A DNA stretch of 64,000 nt from Roseomonas aerilata DSM 19363 (GTDB lineage Bacteria; Pseudomonadota; Alphaproteobacteria; Acetobacterales; Acetobacteraceae). This document shows, piece by piece, positions 50,758 through 58,365 of this stretch; the first letter of the stretch is position 1, and each line of letters begins with the position of its first letter. The stretch covers positions 62,001-126,000 of the forward strand of contig NZ_JONP01000013.1 in the NCBI RefSeq assembly GCF_000711725.1. The letters are read 5' to 3'. The position numbers were made by a program, and so were the translations under genes. Under the pieces are notes generated by a model, which saw nothing but the letters and a program-made list of their open reading frames with translations, did no database searches and was not told the origin of the DNA.

Positions 50758-51723
50758 ATGTTGCGCAGACGCTCCCTTCTCGCCTCCCCGTTTCTGGCCA
50801 CGCCTGCCCTGGCGCAGCCCGCCTGGCCCGACCGGCCCGTGCGGATCGTCGTGCCCTATCCGCCCGGCGGCGGCCTGGACGCGCTGGCGCGGGCGCTGGC
50901 AGACCGGCTGACGGTGACGTGGCGGCAGACAGTGACGGTGGACAACCGCCCGGGCGGCGCGACCATCCCTGGCACGGACGCCGTGGTGAAGGCGGCGCCG
51001 GACGGGCACGTGCTGCTCATGACCTCCGATTCCTCCATCACTTCGAACCCGCACATGCACGCGCGGCTGCCGCACGACCCGATGAAGGACCTCGTGCCCG
51101 TCTCCTACCTGCTGGACGTGCACCAGATGGTGCTGGTGAACCCCTCGGTGCCGGCACGCGACATGGCAGGGCTGGTGGCGGCGGCGCGGGCGCGGCCGGG
51201 GGCGCTGAACTACGGCTCCTACGGGCCGGGCAGCCAGCCGCACCTGCTGTTCGAGAGCATCAAGGCGCGGGAGGGGATCGACATCGCGCAGGTGGCCTAT
51301 CGCGGGCTCACGCCGGCGGTGCTGGCGACCGTCGCGGGCGAGGTTCAGGGCACGCTCTCGGGCGTGGCGTCGTCGCGCGAGTTCCTGGCGACGGGGGCGC
51401 TGCGCGCGTTGGCCGTGGGGCGGCCAACGCGCCTGCCGCAACTGCCAGAGGTGCCGACGCTGATCGAGGCCGGGTATCCGGAGGCCGACCCGCGCACCTG
51501 GTTCGGGCTCTTCGCGCCCACGGGCACGCCAGTGGCGCTGCTCTCGCGCATCCAGAAGGACGTGGCGGCGGCGCTGGAGGAGCCGGTGATCCGGGACCGG
51601 CACCTGCTGCCGAACGGCTACACCGTGCACGCAGCGACGCCGGAGGCCTCGGCGGCGATGATCGCGGCGGATTTCGCGGTGAAGGCGGAGCTGGTGCGGG
51701 TCTCGGGCGCGCGGGTGGAGTAG
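50758..51723 (+). CDS. Bug/TctC-type periplasmic binding protein
   Basis: 321 residues. Tat-like signal MLRRRSLLASPFLATPALAQ, then the family opening WPDRPVRIVVPYPPGGGLDALAR, DNRPGGATIPGTDAV and MTSDSSITSNPHMHARLPHDPMKDLVPVSYL (read in parts). FGLFAPTGTPVALL is in the C-terminal lobe. It probably captures an aromatic or organic acid for the adjoining pathway. No TctA/TctB subunits are present in the window. It lies 98 bp after the hydrolase gene. Confidence 0.9.
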   Translation: MLRRRSLLASPFLATPALAQPAWPDRPVRIVVPYPPGGGLDALARALADRLTVTWRQTVTVDNRPGGATIPGTDAVVKAAPDGHVLLMTSDSSITSNPHMHARLPHDPMKDLVPVSYLLDVHQMVLVNPSVPARDMAGLVAAARARPGALNYGSYGPGSQPHLLFESIKAREGIDIAQVAYRGLTPAVLATVAGEVQGTLSGVASSREFLATGALRALAVGRPTRLPQLPEVPTLIEAGYPEADPRTWFGLFAPTGTPVALLSRIQKDVAAALEEPVIRDRHLLPNGYTVHAATPEASAAMIAADFAVKAELVRVSGARVE

Positions 51724-51795
51724 GGCGGCTCATCTTCGTGTGGACGCGTGCCCGGAAGATACTTTAGGCTTCAACGAAACGAACGGAGGCTTTCC

Positions 51796-52992
51796 ATGAC
51801 GATCCATCGCCGCGGGCTTCTCGCTTCCGGCGCCGCTCTCGGGCTGGCGCCGCTCGCCGCCTCCCCGCTCTCCCGCCCGGCGATCGCCCAGGGGGCACCG
51901 CTGAAGATCGGGATGATCACCACGCTCTCGGGCGCGGGCAGCTATCTGGGCCAGGACATCCGCGACGCCTTCCAGCTGGCGATCGACATGGAGGGCGGGA
52001 AGCTCGGCGGCGCGCCCGTGCAGCTGCTGGTGGAGGATGACGGGCTGCGCCCCGGCCAGGGCAAGCAGGTGGCCGAGCGCTTCATGAAGAACGAGCGCAT
52101 CAGGCTGCTGACCGGGATCGTCTTCTCCAACGTGCTCGGCGCCGTGGCGCCGGACGTGCTGGACGCGGGTGGGATCTATGTCTCGCCGAATGCCTCGCCC
52201 TCGAACCTGGCGGGGAAGGAGTGCAACAAGAACTTCTGGTCCATTGCCTGGCAGAACGACAGCCTGCACGAGAGCGCGGGGCAGCTCGCGACGAATCTCG
52301 GGCAGAAGCGGATGTTCATCCTCGCGCCGAACTACCAGGCGGGACGGGACGCGCTGACGGGGTTCAAGCGGCTCTACAAGGGGCAGCTCGCGGGCGAGGT
52401 CTATACGCGTCTCGACCAGACGGACTTCGCCGCGGAGATGGCGCAGATCCGCGCGGCGGCGCCGGACGGCGTGTACCAGTTCCACCCGGGCGGCCTCGGC
52501 ATCGCCTTCCTGCGCCAGTACATCCAGGCCGGGCTGATGGCGAACCTGCCGATGACGCTCGCCGCCCCCTCGATGGACGCGACGACGCTGGCAGCGGTGG
52601 GCGAGGCGGCTGTTGGCGTGAACCTGACCAGCCACTGGAACACGGATTTCCCGAACGAGCCGAGCAAGCGCTTCGTCGCGGCCTTCCAGAGCAAGTTCAA
52701 CCGCCTCCCGACCTTCTACGCGCAGCAGAGCTTCGACGCGGCGCTGGCGATCGGCGCGGCGCTGAAGGGAACGGGCGGCAAGGTGGACGACACCGAGGCC
52801 TTCTACCGCGCGATGAAGCCCGCGAACTTCGAGAGCACGCGCGGCAAGTTCGCCTTCGGGTCGAACAACCATCCCGTGCAGGACTGGTGGGCGCTGAAGG
52901 TGGAGAACGTGGCCGGCAAGCCCGCGCTGGTGACGAAGGACCGCGTGCTGACGGACCACGGGGATGCCTACTCCTCCCAGTGTCATTTTTGA
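51796..52992 (+). CDS. Branched-chain amino-acid/aromatic ABC transporter binding protein (LIV type)
   Basis: 398 residues. Tat-like signal (HRRGLLASGAALGLAPLAA), mature start LKIGMITTLSGAGSYLGQDIRDAFQLAID (read in parts), then ECNKNFWSIAWQNDSLHESAGQLA and the SFDAALAIGAAL segment. Type I binding protein of a LIV/urea/aromatic ABC system. GGAGG precedes ATG 51796. It is the first gene of the transporter set and ends 15 bp before the first permease. Confidence 0.92.
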   Translation: MTIHRRGLLASGAALGLAPLAASPLSRPAIAQGAPLKIGMITTLSGAGSYLGQDIRDAFQLAIDMEGGKLGGAPVQLLVEDDGLRPGQGKQVAERFMKNERIRLLTGIVFSNVLGAVAPDVLDAGGIYVSPNASPSNLAGKECNKNFWSIAWQNDSLHESAGQLATNLGQKRMFILAPNYQAGRDALTGFKRLYKGQLAGEVYTRLDQTDFAAEMAQIRAAAPDGVYQFHPGGLGIAFLRQYIQAGLMANLPMTLAAPSMDATTLAAVGEAAVGVNLTSHWNTDFPNEPSKRFVAAFQSKFNRLPTFYAQQSFDAALAIGAALKGTGGKVDDTEAFYRAMKPANFESTRGKFAFGSNNHPVQDWWALKVENVAGKPALVTKDRVLTDHGDAYSSQCHF

Positions 52993-53007
52993 TGGGCCAG
53001 TTCTGAC

Positions 53008-53934
53008 ATGACACCCGGCGTGGCGCTTCTGCTGGAGCAGTTGCTGAACGGCGTCCAGCTCGGCGTCACGCTGTTCCTTCTGGCGGCGGGGCTGACCCTC
53101 GTCTTCGGGATCATGGGCGTGATCAACCTCGCCCACGGCTCGCTCTACATGGTCGGCGCCTATGCGGCGGCGATCACCGCGACGACGACGGGATCGCCCT
53201 GGCTCGCGCTGCTGGCCGGTCTCGCGGCCGCAGCGGCGACGGGGATGGTGGTGGAGTTCGTCGTGCTGCGCCGGCTCTACGCGCGCGACCACCTGGACCA
53301 GGTGCTGGCGACCTTCGGGCTCATCCTCTTCTTCAACGAGGGGATGGTGCTGCTCTTCGGGCGCCAGCCCCTCTTCGTGAACGTGCCAGAGGGGCTGCGG
53401 GGCGCGGTGCGCGTGCTGCCAGGGGTGGATTACCCTGTCTACCGGCTGCTGATCATTGCGGTGGGGCTGGCGGTCGCGCTCGGCCTCTACCTGCTGATCC
53501 AGAAGTCGCGGATCGGCATGCTCGTGCGTGCAGGCGCGACGCACCGCGAGATGGTGCGAGCGCTCGGAGTGGATATCCGGCTGCTCTACACGCTGGTGTT
53601 TGGGCTGGGGGCGCTGCTGGCGGGTCTGGCGGGGCTGATGGCGGGGCCAATCCTCTCGGTGCAGGTAGGAATGGGGGAGAGCATCCTCATCCTTACCTTC
53701 GTGGTGGTGGTGATCGGCGGCATCGGCTCGGTGCGCGGCGCGCTCTTCGGGGCGGTGCTGGTGGGCGTCGTGGACACCTTGCTCCGCGCCTATGTGCCGG
53801 GGCTGCTGCGGCAGGTCATGGCGGGGTCGGAGGCGGATGCGCTGGGGGCGGGGCTCGCCTCGATGGGGGTTTATCTGCTGATGGCGCTGGTGCTGCTGGC
53901 CAAGCCGCGCGGGCTGTTTCCTGCCCATGCGTAA
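53008..53934 (+). CDS. LIV-type ABC transporter permease (LivH-like)
   Basis: 308 residues, about eight membrane helices. MGVINLAHGSLYMVGAYAAA is the family's N-terminal signature. The cytoplasmic EAA-like loop is RIGMLVRAGATHREMVRALGVD. VVVVIGGIGSVRGALFGAVLVG is the C-terminal signature. It overlaps the second permease by 8 bp. The substrate is set by the binding protein and is not determined. Confidence 0.94.
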   Translation: MTPGVALLLEQLLNGVQLGVTLFLLAAGLTLVFGIMGVINLAHGSLYMVGAYAAAITATTTGSPWLALLAGLAAAAATGMVVEFVVLRRLYARDHLDQVLATFGLILFFNEGMVLLFGRQPLFVNVPEGLRGAVRVLPGVDYPVYRLLIIAVGLAVALGLYLLIQKSRIGMLVRAGATHREMVRALGVDIRLLYTLVFGLGALLAGLAGLMAGPILSVQVGMGESILILTFVVVVIGGIGSVRGALFGAVLVGVVDTLLRAYVPGLLRQVMAGSEADALGAGLASMGVYLLMALVLLAKPRGLFPAHA

Positions 53935-55021
53935 CCTGATGCGGGATGAACGGGCCTGGGCGGTGCTGCTGCTCGCGCTCGCGGCCCTCGTGCCGGTGGT
54001 GGCGCCGATGCTCGGCAGCCCGGCGACGGTGGCGCTCGCCACGCGAATCGCGATCTACGCCATCGCGGCCTCCTCGCTGAACCTGCTGCTCGGGGGTGCC
54101 GGCCTCGTCTCCTTCGGGCACGCCGCCTATTACGGGTTGGGCGGCTATGTCGTGGGCATCCTCTACGCGCATTACGTCTCGGGGGAGCCGTTCCTGGGCG
54201 TCATCCCCGGCACGAACGACCTGCTGGTGACGCTGCCGCTCGCGATCCTCGTCGGCGGGCTCGGCGCGCTGGTGATCGGGGCGCTGTCGCTGCGCACCGC
54301 GGGCGTGCAGTTCATCATGATCACCCTCGCCTTCGCGCAGATGCTGTTTTTCCTGTTTGTCTCGCTGAAGGCCTATGGCGGGGACGACGGGCTGGCGATC
54401 CGGCGGGTGGCGCCGGTGCTGGGCATGAATCTTCGCGATCCCGCGACGCTCTACTGGATCTGCCTCGGGCTGCTCGCGGCGTGGCTGTTCCTCATGGACC
54501 GTGTTTCGCGCTCTCGCTTCGGGCGGGTGCTGTCCGGCATCCGGCAGGGGGAGCGGCGGATGGCGGCGATCGGGGTGCGCACCTATCCCTACAAGCTCGC
54601 GGCCTTCGTCATCGCGGGGATGGGGGCCGCCATGGCGGGGGCGCTGATGGTGAACCAGGCGCGCTTCGTCTCGCCGGACATGATGCACTGGACGAAGTCG
54701 GGCGAGCTGATGGTGATGGTGATCCTCGGCGGCCTCGGCACGCTGGTGGGGCCGGCGCTCGGGGCCGCGGTGCTGGTGGCCATGGAGTACACGCTCTCGG
54801 GGCTGACGGAGCACTGGCAGTTCATCGAGGGGCCGATCCTCGTGCTCGTCGTGCTCTTCGCCCGCGGCGGGCTGATGGGGGCGATCCGGCTGATCTCGGG
54901 GATGCGCGGGCGGGGGGCGGGGGCATTGCCGGCGGGTGAGCTGCCGCCGAGGCATGTGCAGCCCGAGGATCGGGCGGTGCCGGATCTTCCGATGCGCCCG
55001 GGGGCGGCGCCCCGTGGCTGA
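53927..55021 (+). CDS. LIV-type ABC transporter permease (LivM-like)
   Basis: 364 residues, about nine helices. LNLLLGGAGLVSFGHAAYYGLGGYV (read in parts), LSLRTAGVQFIMITLAFAQM, SRFGRVLSGIRQGERRMAAIGV (EAA-like loop) and VILGGLGTLVGPALGAAV are diagnostic. It has a short Pro/Ala cytoplasmic tail (LPPRHVQPEDRAV). It overlaps livH-like by 8 bp and livG-like by 8 bp, an identical spacing on both sides. Confidence 0.94.
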   Translation: MRNLMRDERAWAVLLLALAALVPVVAPMLGSPATVALATRIAIYAIAASSLNLLLGGAGLVSFGHAAYYGLGGYVVGILYAHYVSGEPFLGVIPGTNDLLVTLPLAILVGGLGALVIGALSLRTAGVQFIMITLAFAQMLFFLFVSLKAYGGDDGLAIRRVAPVLGMNLRDPATLYWICLGLLAAWLFLMDRVSRSRFGRVLSGIRQGERRMAAIGVRTYPYKLAAFVIAGMGAAMAGALMVNQARFVSPDMMHWTKSGELMVMVILGGLGTLVGPALGAAVLVAMEYTLSGLTEHWQFIEGPILVLVVLFARGGLMGAIRLISGMRGRGAGALPAGELPPRHVQPEDRAVPDLPMRPGAAPRG

Positions 55022-55775
55022 GGAACCTGTTCTCTCCGTCCAACGGCTGGTGAAGCGCTTCGGCGGCCTCACCGCGACCGACGACCTCTCGCTCGAGGTG
55101 ATGCCGGGGGAGCTGCACGCGCTGATCGGGCCGAACGGCGCGGGCAAGACGACCGCGATCGGCCAGATCATGGGGGAGATCACGCCGGATGCGGGCGTGG
55201 TCAGCTTCATGGGACAGGAGATCACGCATCTCTCCACGCCTGCGCGTGTGCGCCGCGGCCTGTCCCGCACCTTCCAGATCACGCAGTTGCTGGAGGACGA
55301 CACGGCGGAGGGCAATGTCGCACTGGCCGTGCAGGCGCGGGCGGGGCACGGCTTCCGCTTCTGGCGCGATGCGTCTCGCGATGGGCGGCTGCTGGAACCG
55401 GCCCGCGAGGCGCTGATGCAGGTGGGGCTGGCGGAGGCGCGCTGGCGGCTGCCCGTCGCCGACCTCTCGCACGGGGAGCGCAAGCAGTTGGAATTGGCCG
55501 TCGCCCTGGCAACGGGCCCGCGGCTGTTGCTGCTGGACGAGCCTATGGCGGGGCTCGGGGCGGCGGAGAGCCTGAAGATGACGGAGGTGCTGCGCGGGCT
55601 GAAGGGCCGCATCCCGATGCTGCTGGTGGAGCACGACATGGACGCGGTGTTCAGTCTGGCCGACCGGATCTCGGTGCTCGTCTACGGCCACTGCATCGCC
55701 TCCGGCTCGCCCGCGCAGATCCGGCAGGACCCACAGGTGCGCGCCGCCTATCTCTCCGAGGAGGAGGGGGTCTGA
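55014..55775 (+). CDS. LIV-type ABC transporter ATP-binding protein (LivG-like)
   Basis: 253 residues. Walker A GPNGAGKTT, Q-loop in RTFQITQL, signature LSHGERKQLELAVAL, Walker B LLLLDEP and switch His in LLVEHDMDAVF. The LivG-specific extension (HLSTPARVRRGLSRTFQ) is present. GTG 55014 is inside the permease stop region, giving an 8-bp overlap. The stop and the LivF ATG overlap as TGATG. Confidence 0.94.
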   Translation: MAEEPVLSVQRLVKRFGGLTATDDLSLEVMPGELHALIGPNGAGKTTAIGQIMGEITPDAGVVSFMGQEITHLSTPARVRRGLSRTFQITQLLEDDTAEGNVALAVQARAGHGFRFWRDASRDGRLLEPAREALMQVGLAEARWRLPVADLSHGERKQLELAVALATGPRLLLLDEPMAGLGAAESLKMTEVLRGLKGRIPMLLVEHDMDAVFSLADRISVLVYGHCIASGSPAQIRQDPQVRAAYLSEEEGV

Positions 55776-56476
55776 TGCTCAGGGTGGAGGGGCTGCAGGC
55801 CGGCTACGGCGCGGCGCAGGTGCTGTTCGACGTGAACCTCTCGGTCGGGCCCGGCGAGGTGGTGACGCTGCTCGGCCGCAACGGCATGGGCAAGACGACG
55901 ACGGTGCGCGCCATCATGGGGCTGAACCCGCCCCGCGGCGGGCGCGTGGATTTCCGCGGCAAGGTGGTATCCGGCCTGCCGCCCGAGGGCGTGGCGCGGC
56001 GGGGCATCGGGTTGGTGCCGGAGGGGCGGCAGGTCTTTCCGACACTGACCGTGCGCGAGAACCTCGTGGCCACCGCCGCCGACCGGGAACGCGCCGCCAA
56101 TCCCTGGACGCTGGAGCGGGTGTTCCGCCTGTTCCCACGCCTGCGGGAGCGGGCCGGGCAGTCCGCGCGCACGCTCTCGGGCGGGGAGCAGCAGATGCTG
56201 GCGATCGGGCGGGCGCTGATGACCAACCCGCACCTCCTCATCCTCGACGAGGCGACGGAGGGGCTGGCGCCGGTGATCCGGGCGGAGATCTGGTCCACCC
56301 TCGCCGCGCTGAAGGCCGAGGGGCAGGCGATCCTGCTGATCGACAAGACGCTGGCCGCGTTGCGGCGCCTCGCGGACCGGCACACGGTGCTGGAGAAGGG
56401 CCGCACGGTTTGGACCGGCACGGGGGCGGAGCTGGACCGCGACCAGGAGCGCGTGCGCGCCTGGATCGGCGTCTAG
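55775..56476 (+). CDS. LIV-type ABC transporter ATP-binding protein (LivF-like)
   Basis: 233 residues. Walker A GRNGMGKTT, GIGLVPEGRQVFPTLTVREN (LivF hallmark), signature TLSGGEQQMLAIGRAL, Walker B LLILDEATEGLAP. Usually LivF has EPSLGLAP or EGLAP, as here. It completes a five-gene uptake system with no terminator inside. It is followed 27 bp later by the formamidase-like hydrolase gene. Confidence 0.94.
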   Translation: MLRVEGLQAGYGAAQVLFDVNLSVGPGEVVTLLGRNGMGKTTTVRAIMGLNPPRGGRVDFRGKVVSGLPPEGVARRGIGLVPEGRQVFPTLTVRENLVATAADRERAANPWTLERVFRLFPRLRERAGQSARTLSGGEQQMLAIGRALMTNPHLLILDEATEGLAPVIRAEIWSTLAALKAEGQAILLIDKTLAALRRLADRHTVLEKGRTVWTGTGAELDRDQERVRAWIGV

Positions 56477-56503
56477 CCACCGCCTTCCTTCCAAGGGAGG
56501 AGC

Positions 56504-57337
56504 ATGAGCATCGACCTCGACCGCGAGTACAACGCCCGCGCCACCACGCCGGAGGTGGAGAGGATCATCGCCGCCTACCGCGCGCGCACCGACGCCGCGA
56601 AGGCCGTGCTGCCCTGGTCCACCGAGCGCTACGGGCCGACCGAGCCGGAGCGGGTGGATGTCTATCCGGCTGGGGAGGGGGCGCCGGTGCTCGTCTTCAT
56701 CCATGGCGGCTACTGGCGGGCGCTGGATTCGGCCGATGCGGGTTCCATGGCGCCGGCTTTCGTCGCGGCGGGCGCCTGCGTGGTCTCGGTGAACTACACC
56801 CTCGCGCCCGCGGCGAGCCTCGCCCGGATCGTGGACGAATGCCGCCGTGCGCTGGCCTGGGTGCACGCGAATATCGCGCGCTTCGGCGGCGATCCCTCCC
56901 GCATCCATGTCGCCGGGAGCAGCGCGGGCGGGCACCTCGCGGGGATGATGATCGCTCCCGGATGGCAGGCCGCGCTGGGGTTGCCGGAACGGGCCGTCGT
57001 GGGCGCGACGCTGCTCTCCGGTCTTTTCGACCTGCGGCCGCTGCCGGCCACGCATATCAACGCCTGGATGCGGCTCGACGAGGCCTCGGCCGCGCGGAAC
57101 AGCCCGGCCCTGCTGCCCCTGCCCTCCGGCCTGCCGGTGGTGCTGGCCTATGGCGACACGGAGACCGGCGAGTTCAAGCGGCAGACAGAGGATTTCGCCC
57201 GTGCCCTGCGCGAGGCCGGCTGCGAGGCGACGGTGGTGCCGCCCCGGCCGCGCTCGAACCACTTCGATCTCGTCTTCGATTTCGGGGAGCCGGGGAATCT
57301 GGTTTTCGAGGCGACGCGGCGGGTGATGGGGATCTGA
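56504..57337 (+). CDS. Alpha/beta hydrolase, kynurenine-formamidase-like
   Basis: 277 residues. The oxyanion motif is HGGYWRALD (67-75), nucleophile Ser140 in GSSAGGHLAG and base His253 in RSNHFDLVF. HGGYW and the N-terminal DREYNARATTPE segment are typical of arylformamidase-like alpha/beta hydrolases. In a cluster with 3-hydroxyanthranilate dioxygenase, N-formylkynurenine or an N-acyl aromatic amine is a likely substrate. Other carboxylesterase activities remain possible. GGGAGGAG precedes the ATG. Confidence 0.82.
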   Translation: MSIDLDREYNARATTPEVERIIAAYRARTDAAKAVLPWSTERYGPTEPERVDVYPAGEGAPVLVFIHGGYWRALDSADAGSMAPAFVAAGACVVSVNYTLAPAASLARIVDECRRALAWVHANIARFGGDPSRIHVAGSSAGGHLAGMMIAPGWQAALGLPERAVVGATLLSGLFDLRPLPATHINAWMRLDEASAARNSPALLPLPSGLPVVLAYGDTETGEFKRQTEDFARALREAGCEATVVPPRPRSNHFDLVFDFGEPGNLVFEATRRVMGI

Positions 57338-57521
57338 CAGCCCGCCCGGGAAGGGGTAAGGGGCTGGCGTGATCTGCTCCTCGCCTCCCGTTTCGAGGGC
57401 GGTGGGTGCGCGGTTCGGCCCGCCGCGAACCGGCCTTTCCGGACGCTGCCTGCCGCGCGACGGGGCGTAGGGGGCTACTGCGGCTGCCTTCGCCCGCTGC
57501 AAGAGCGTGAACCACTTCACT
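57338..57521. other. Non-coding stretch after the hydrolase gene
   Basis: 184 bp with no gene, clear promoter or terminator visible. It grades into repeat copy J. Short GC-rich inverted pieces are present but none is convincing. Confidence 0.3.
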
Positions 57522-57724
57522 GGCCCAGACCCTGAGGCTCTTGGGCCCTTTTCTGGCCCGGGCGGAAGCTTTCCCAACGCGCAGCACTCCCGGTCATGCA
57601 CCGAGGCACAGCGGCGGCAGAGACTTCTCAAAACCGAGGGAAAGGATGACCGGTCGACGGCACGGCCTTCAGCAGGTCTGGGGAGAGGAAGAGTCCCTTC
57701 CTCCTCTCCCCCGAGTCACCAGCC
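57522..57724 (-). repeat. Four-hairpin 3'-UTR repeat, copy J (decayed)
   Basis: H1 at about 57679-57712 is imperfect (CTGGGGAGAGGAAGAG with CCTCCTCTCCCCCGAG). It lies about 33 bp from the stop of the small lipoprotein gene, whose strand it follows. Remnants of the GATGA tract, H2 (TCCCGGTCATGCACCGAGG) and H3 (CCCAGACCCTGAGGCTCTTGGG, read in parts) are recognisable. H4 is lost. Confidence 0.65.
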
Positions 57725-57746
57725 CAGGACCCAGGCCCTGCCGGGA

Positions 57747-58064
57747 TCAGCGCGCGCGGCGGGCCGCCGGGGTGCTGCTACGGGCGGGTGCCGTGCTACG
57801 GGCCGGCGCGGTGCTGCGCGCAGGCTCGGCCGCCGGCGCCGGGGTGCTGCTGGCCGGCGTCACGCCGCGGGACTTGTCCAGTTCCTCGTACATGCACTTC
57901 GTCACCGCGAAGGGCGTGGCGTTCGGGAAGCGCTGCGTGCAGACGCCGCGGAAGGCCTCTTCCGGCGGCGGGGCCACGGCGGGGGTGGGCGCGGGCGGGG
58001 TGGCGCAGGCGGCGAGCAGGGCCAGGGTGGGCAGCAGCGAGGCCTTGAGGATCTTGTTGATCAC
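57747..58064 (-). CDS. Small lipoprotein with Ser/Thr/Ala/Pro repeat tail
   Basis: 105 residues. Lipoprotein signal INKILKASLLPTLALLAAC (Cys20). A short conserved-looking core, FRGVCTQRFPNATPFAVTKCMYEELDK, has two cysteines that could pair. The tail is repetitive (PARSTAPARSTAPARSS). I recognise no family. The GTG start is preceded by AGGACGAA. It may be a periplasmic or outer-membrane attachment protein; the repeats may span the peptidoglycan layer. Confidence 0.65.
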   Translation of the reverse strand: MINKILKASLLPTLALLAACATPPAPTPAVAPPPEEAFRGVCTQRFPNATPFAVTKCMYEELDKSRGVTPASSTPAPAAEPARSTAPARSTAPARSSTPAARRAR

Positions 58065-58239
58065 CGGTTCGTCCTATGCAGAAGGCCCCGGCAGGGTGGG
58101 GCGCGCCCTTCTAGGGCGCGGTGCGGCGCGCGTCACCGGGGATATCCGTGACTTGCAGTGCGATATCACGATCCCGCGTGAGGGTGCCCGCGGAGCAACG
58201 GCGCGATCCTGCCCCGCCCCCTGCAAGAGCCGCCAAAGG

Positions 58240-58362
58240 CCTTCGCCGAGGGGCCGCGCCCCTCGGCGCACCGGCCGCTCACCTCGCGCATGAAACAGAA
58301 AAAAGATGAGGGAGGGTCCGGGAGGGAGAATTCCTTCTCCCTCCCGGAGTCGCCCACGTCGG
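58240..58362 (-). repeat. Four-hairpin 3'-UTR repeat, copy K (H1 and H2 with compensatory changes)
   Basis: H1 at 58317-58348 has a variant stem (TCCGGGAGGGAGAA/TTCTCCCTCCCGGA) with minus-strand loop GGAA, 17 bp after the OprB stop. AAAAAAGATGAGG is present. H2 at 58244-58268 is CGCCGAGGGGC/GCCCCTCGGCG, fully paired but different from the consensus. H3 and H4 are absent. Confidence 0.85.
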
Positions 58363-58365
58363 CCT

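Noticed and set aside
50758-52992. Two binding-protein genes in tandem as subunits of one transporter
   Set aside because: They belong to different families (Bug/TctC and LIV type I). Only the second has matching permeases.
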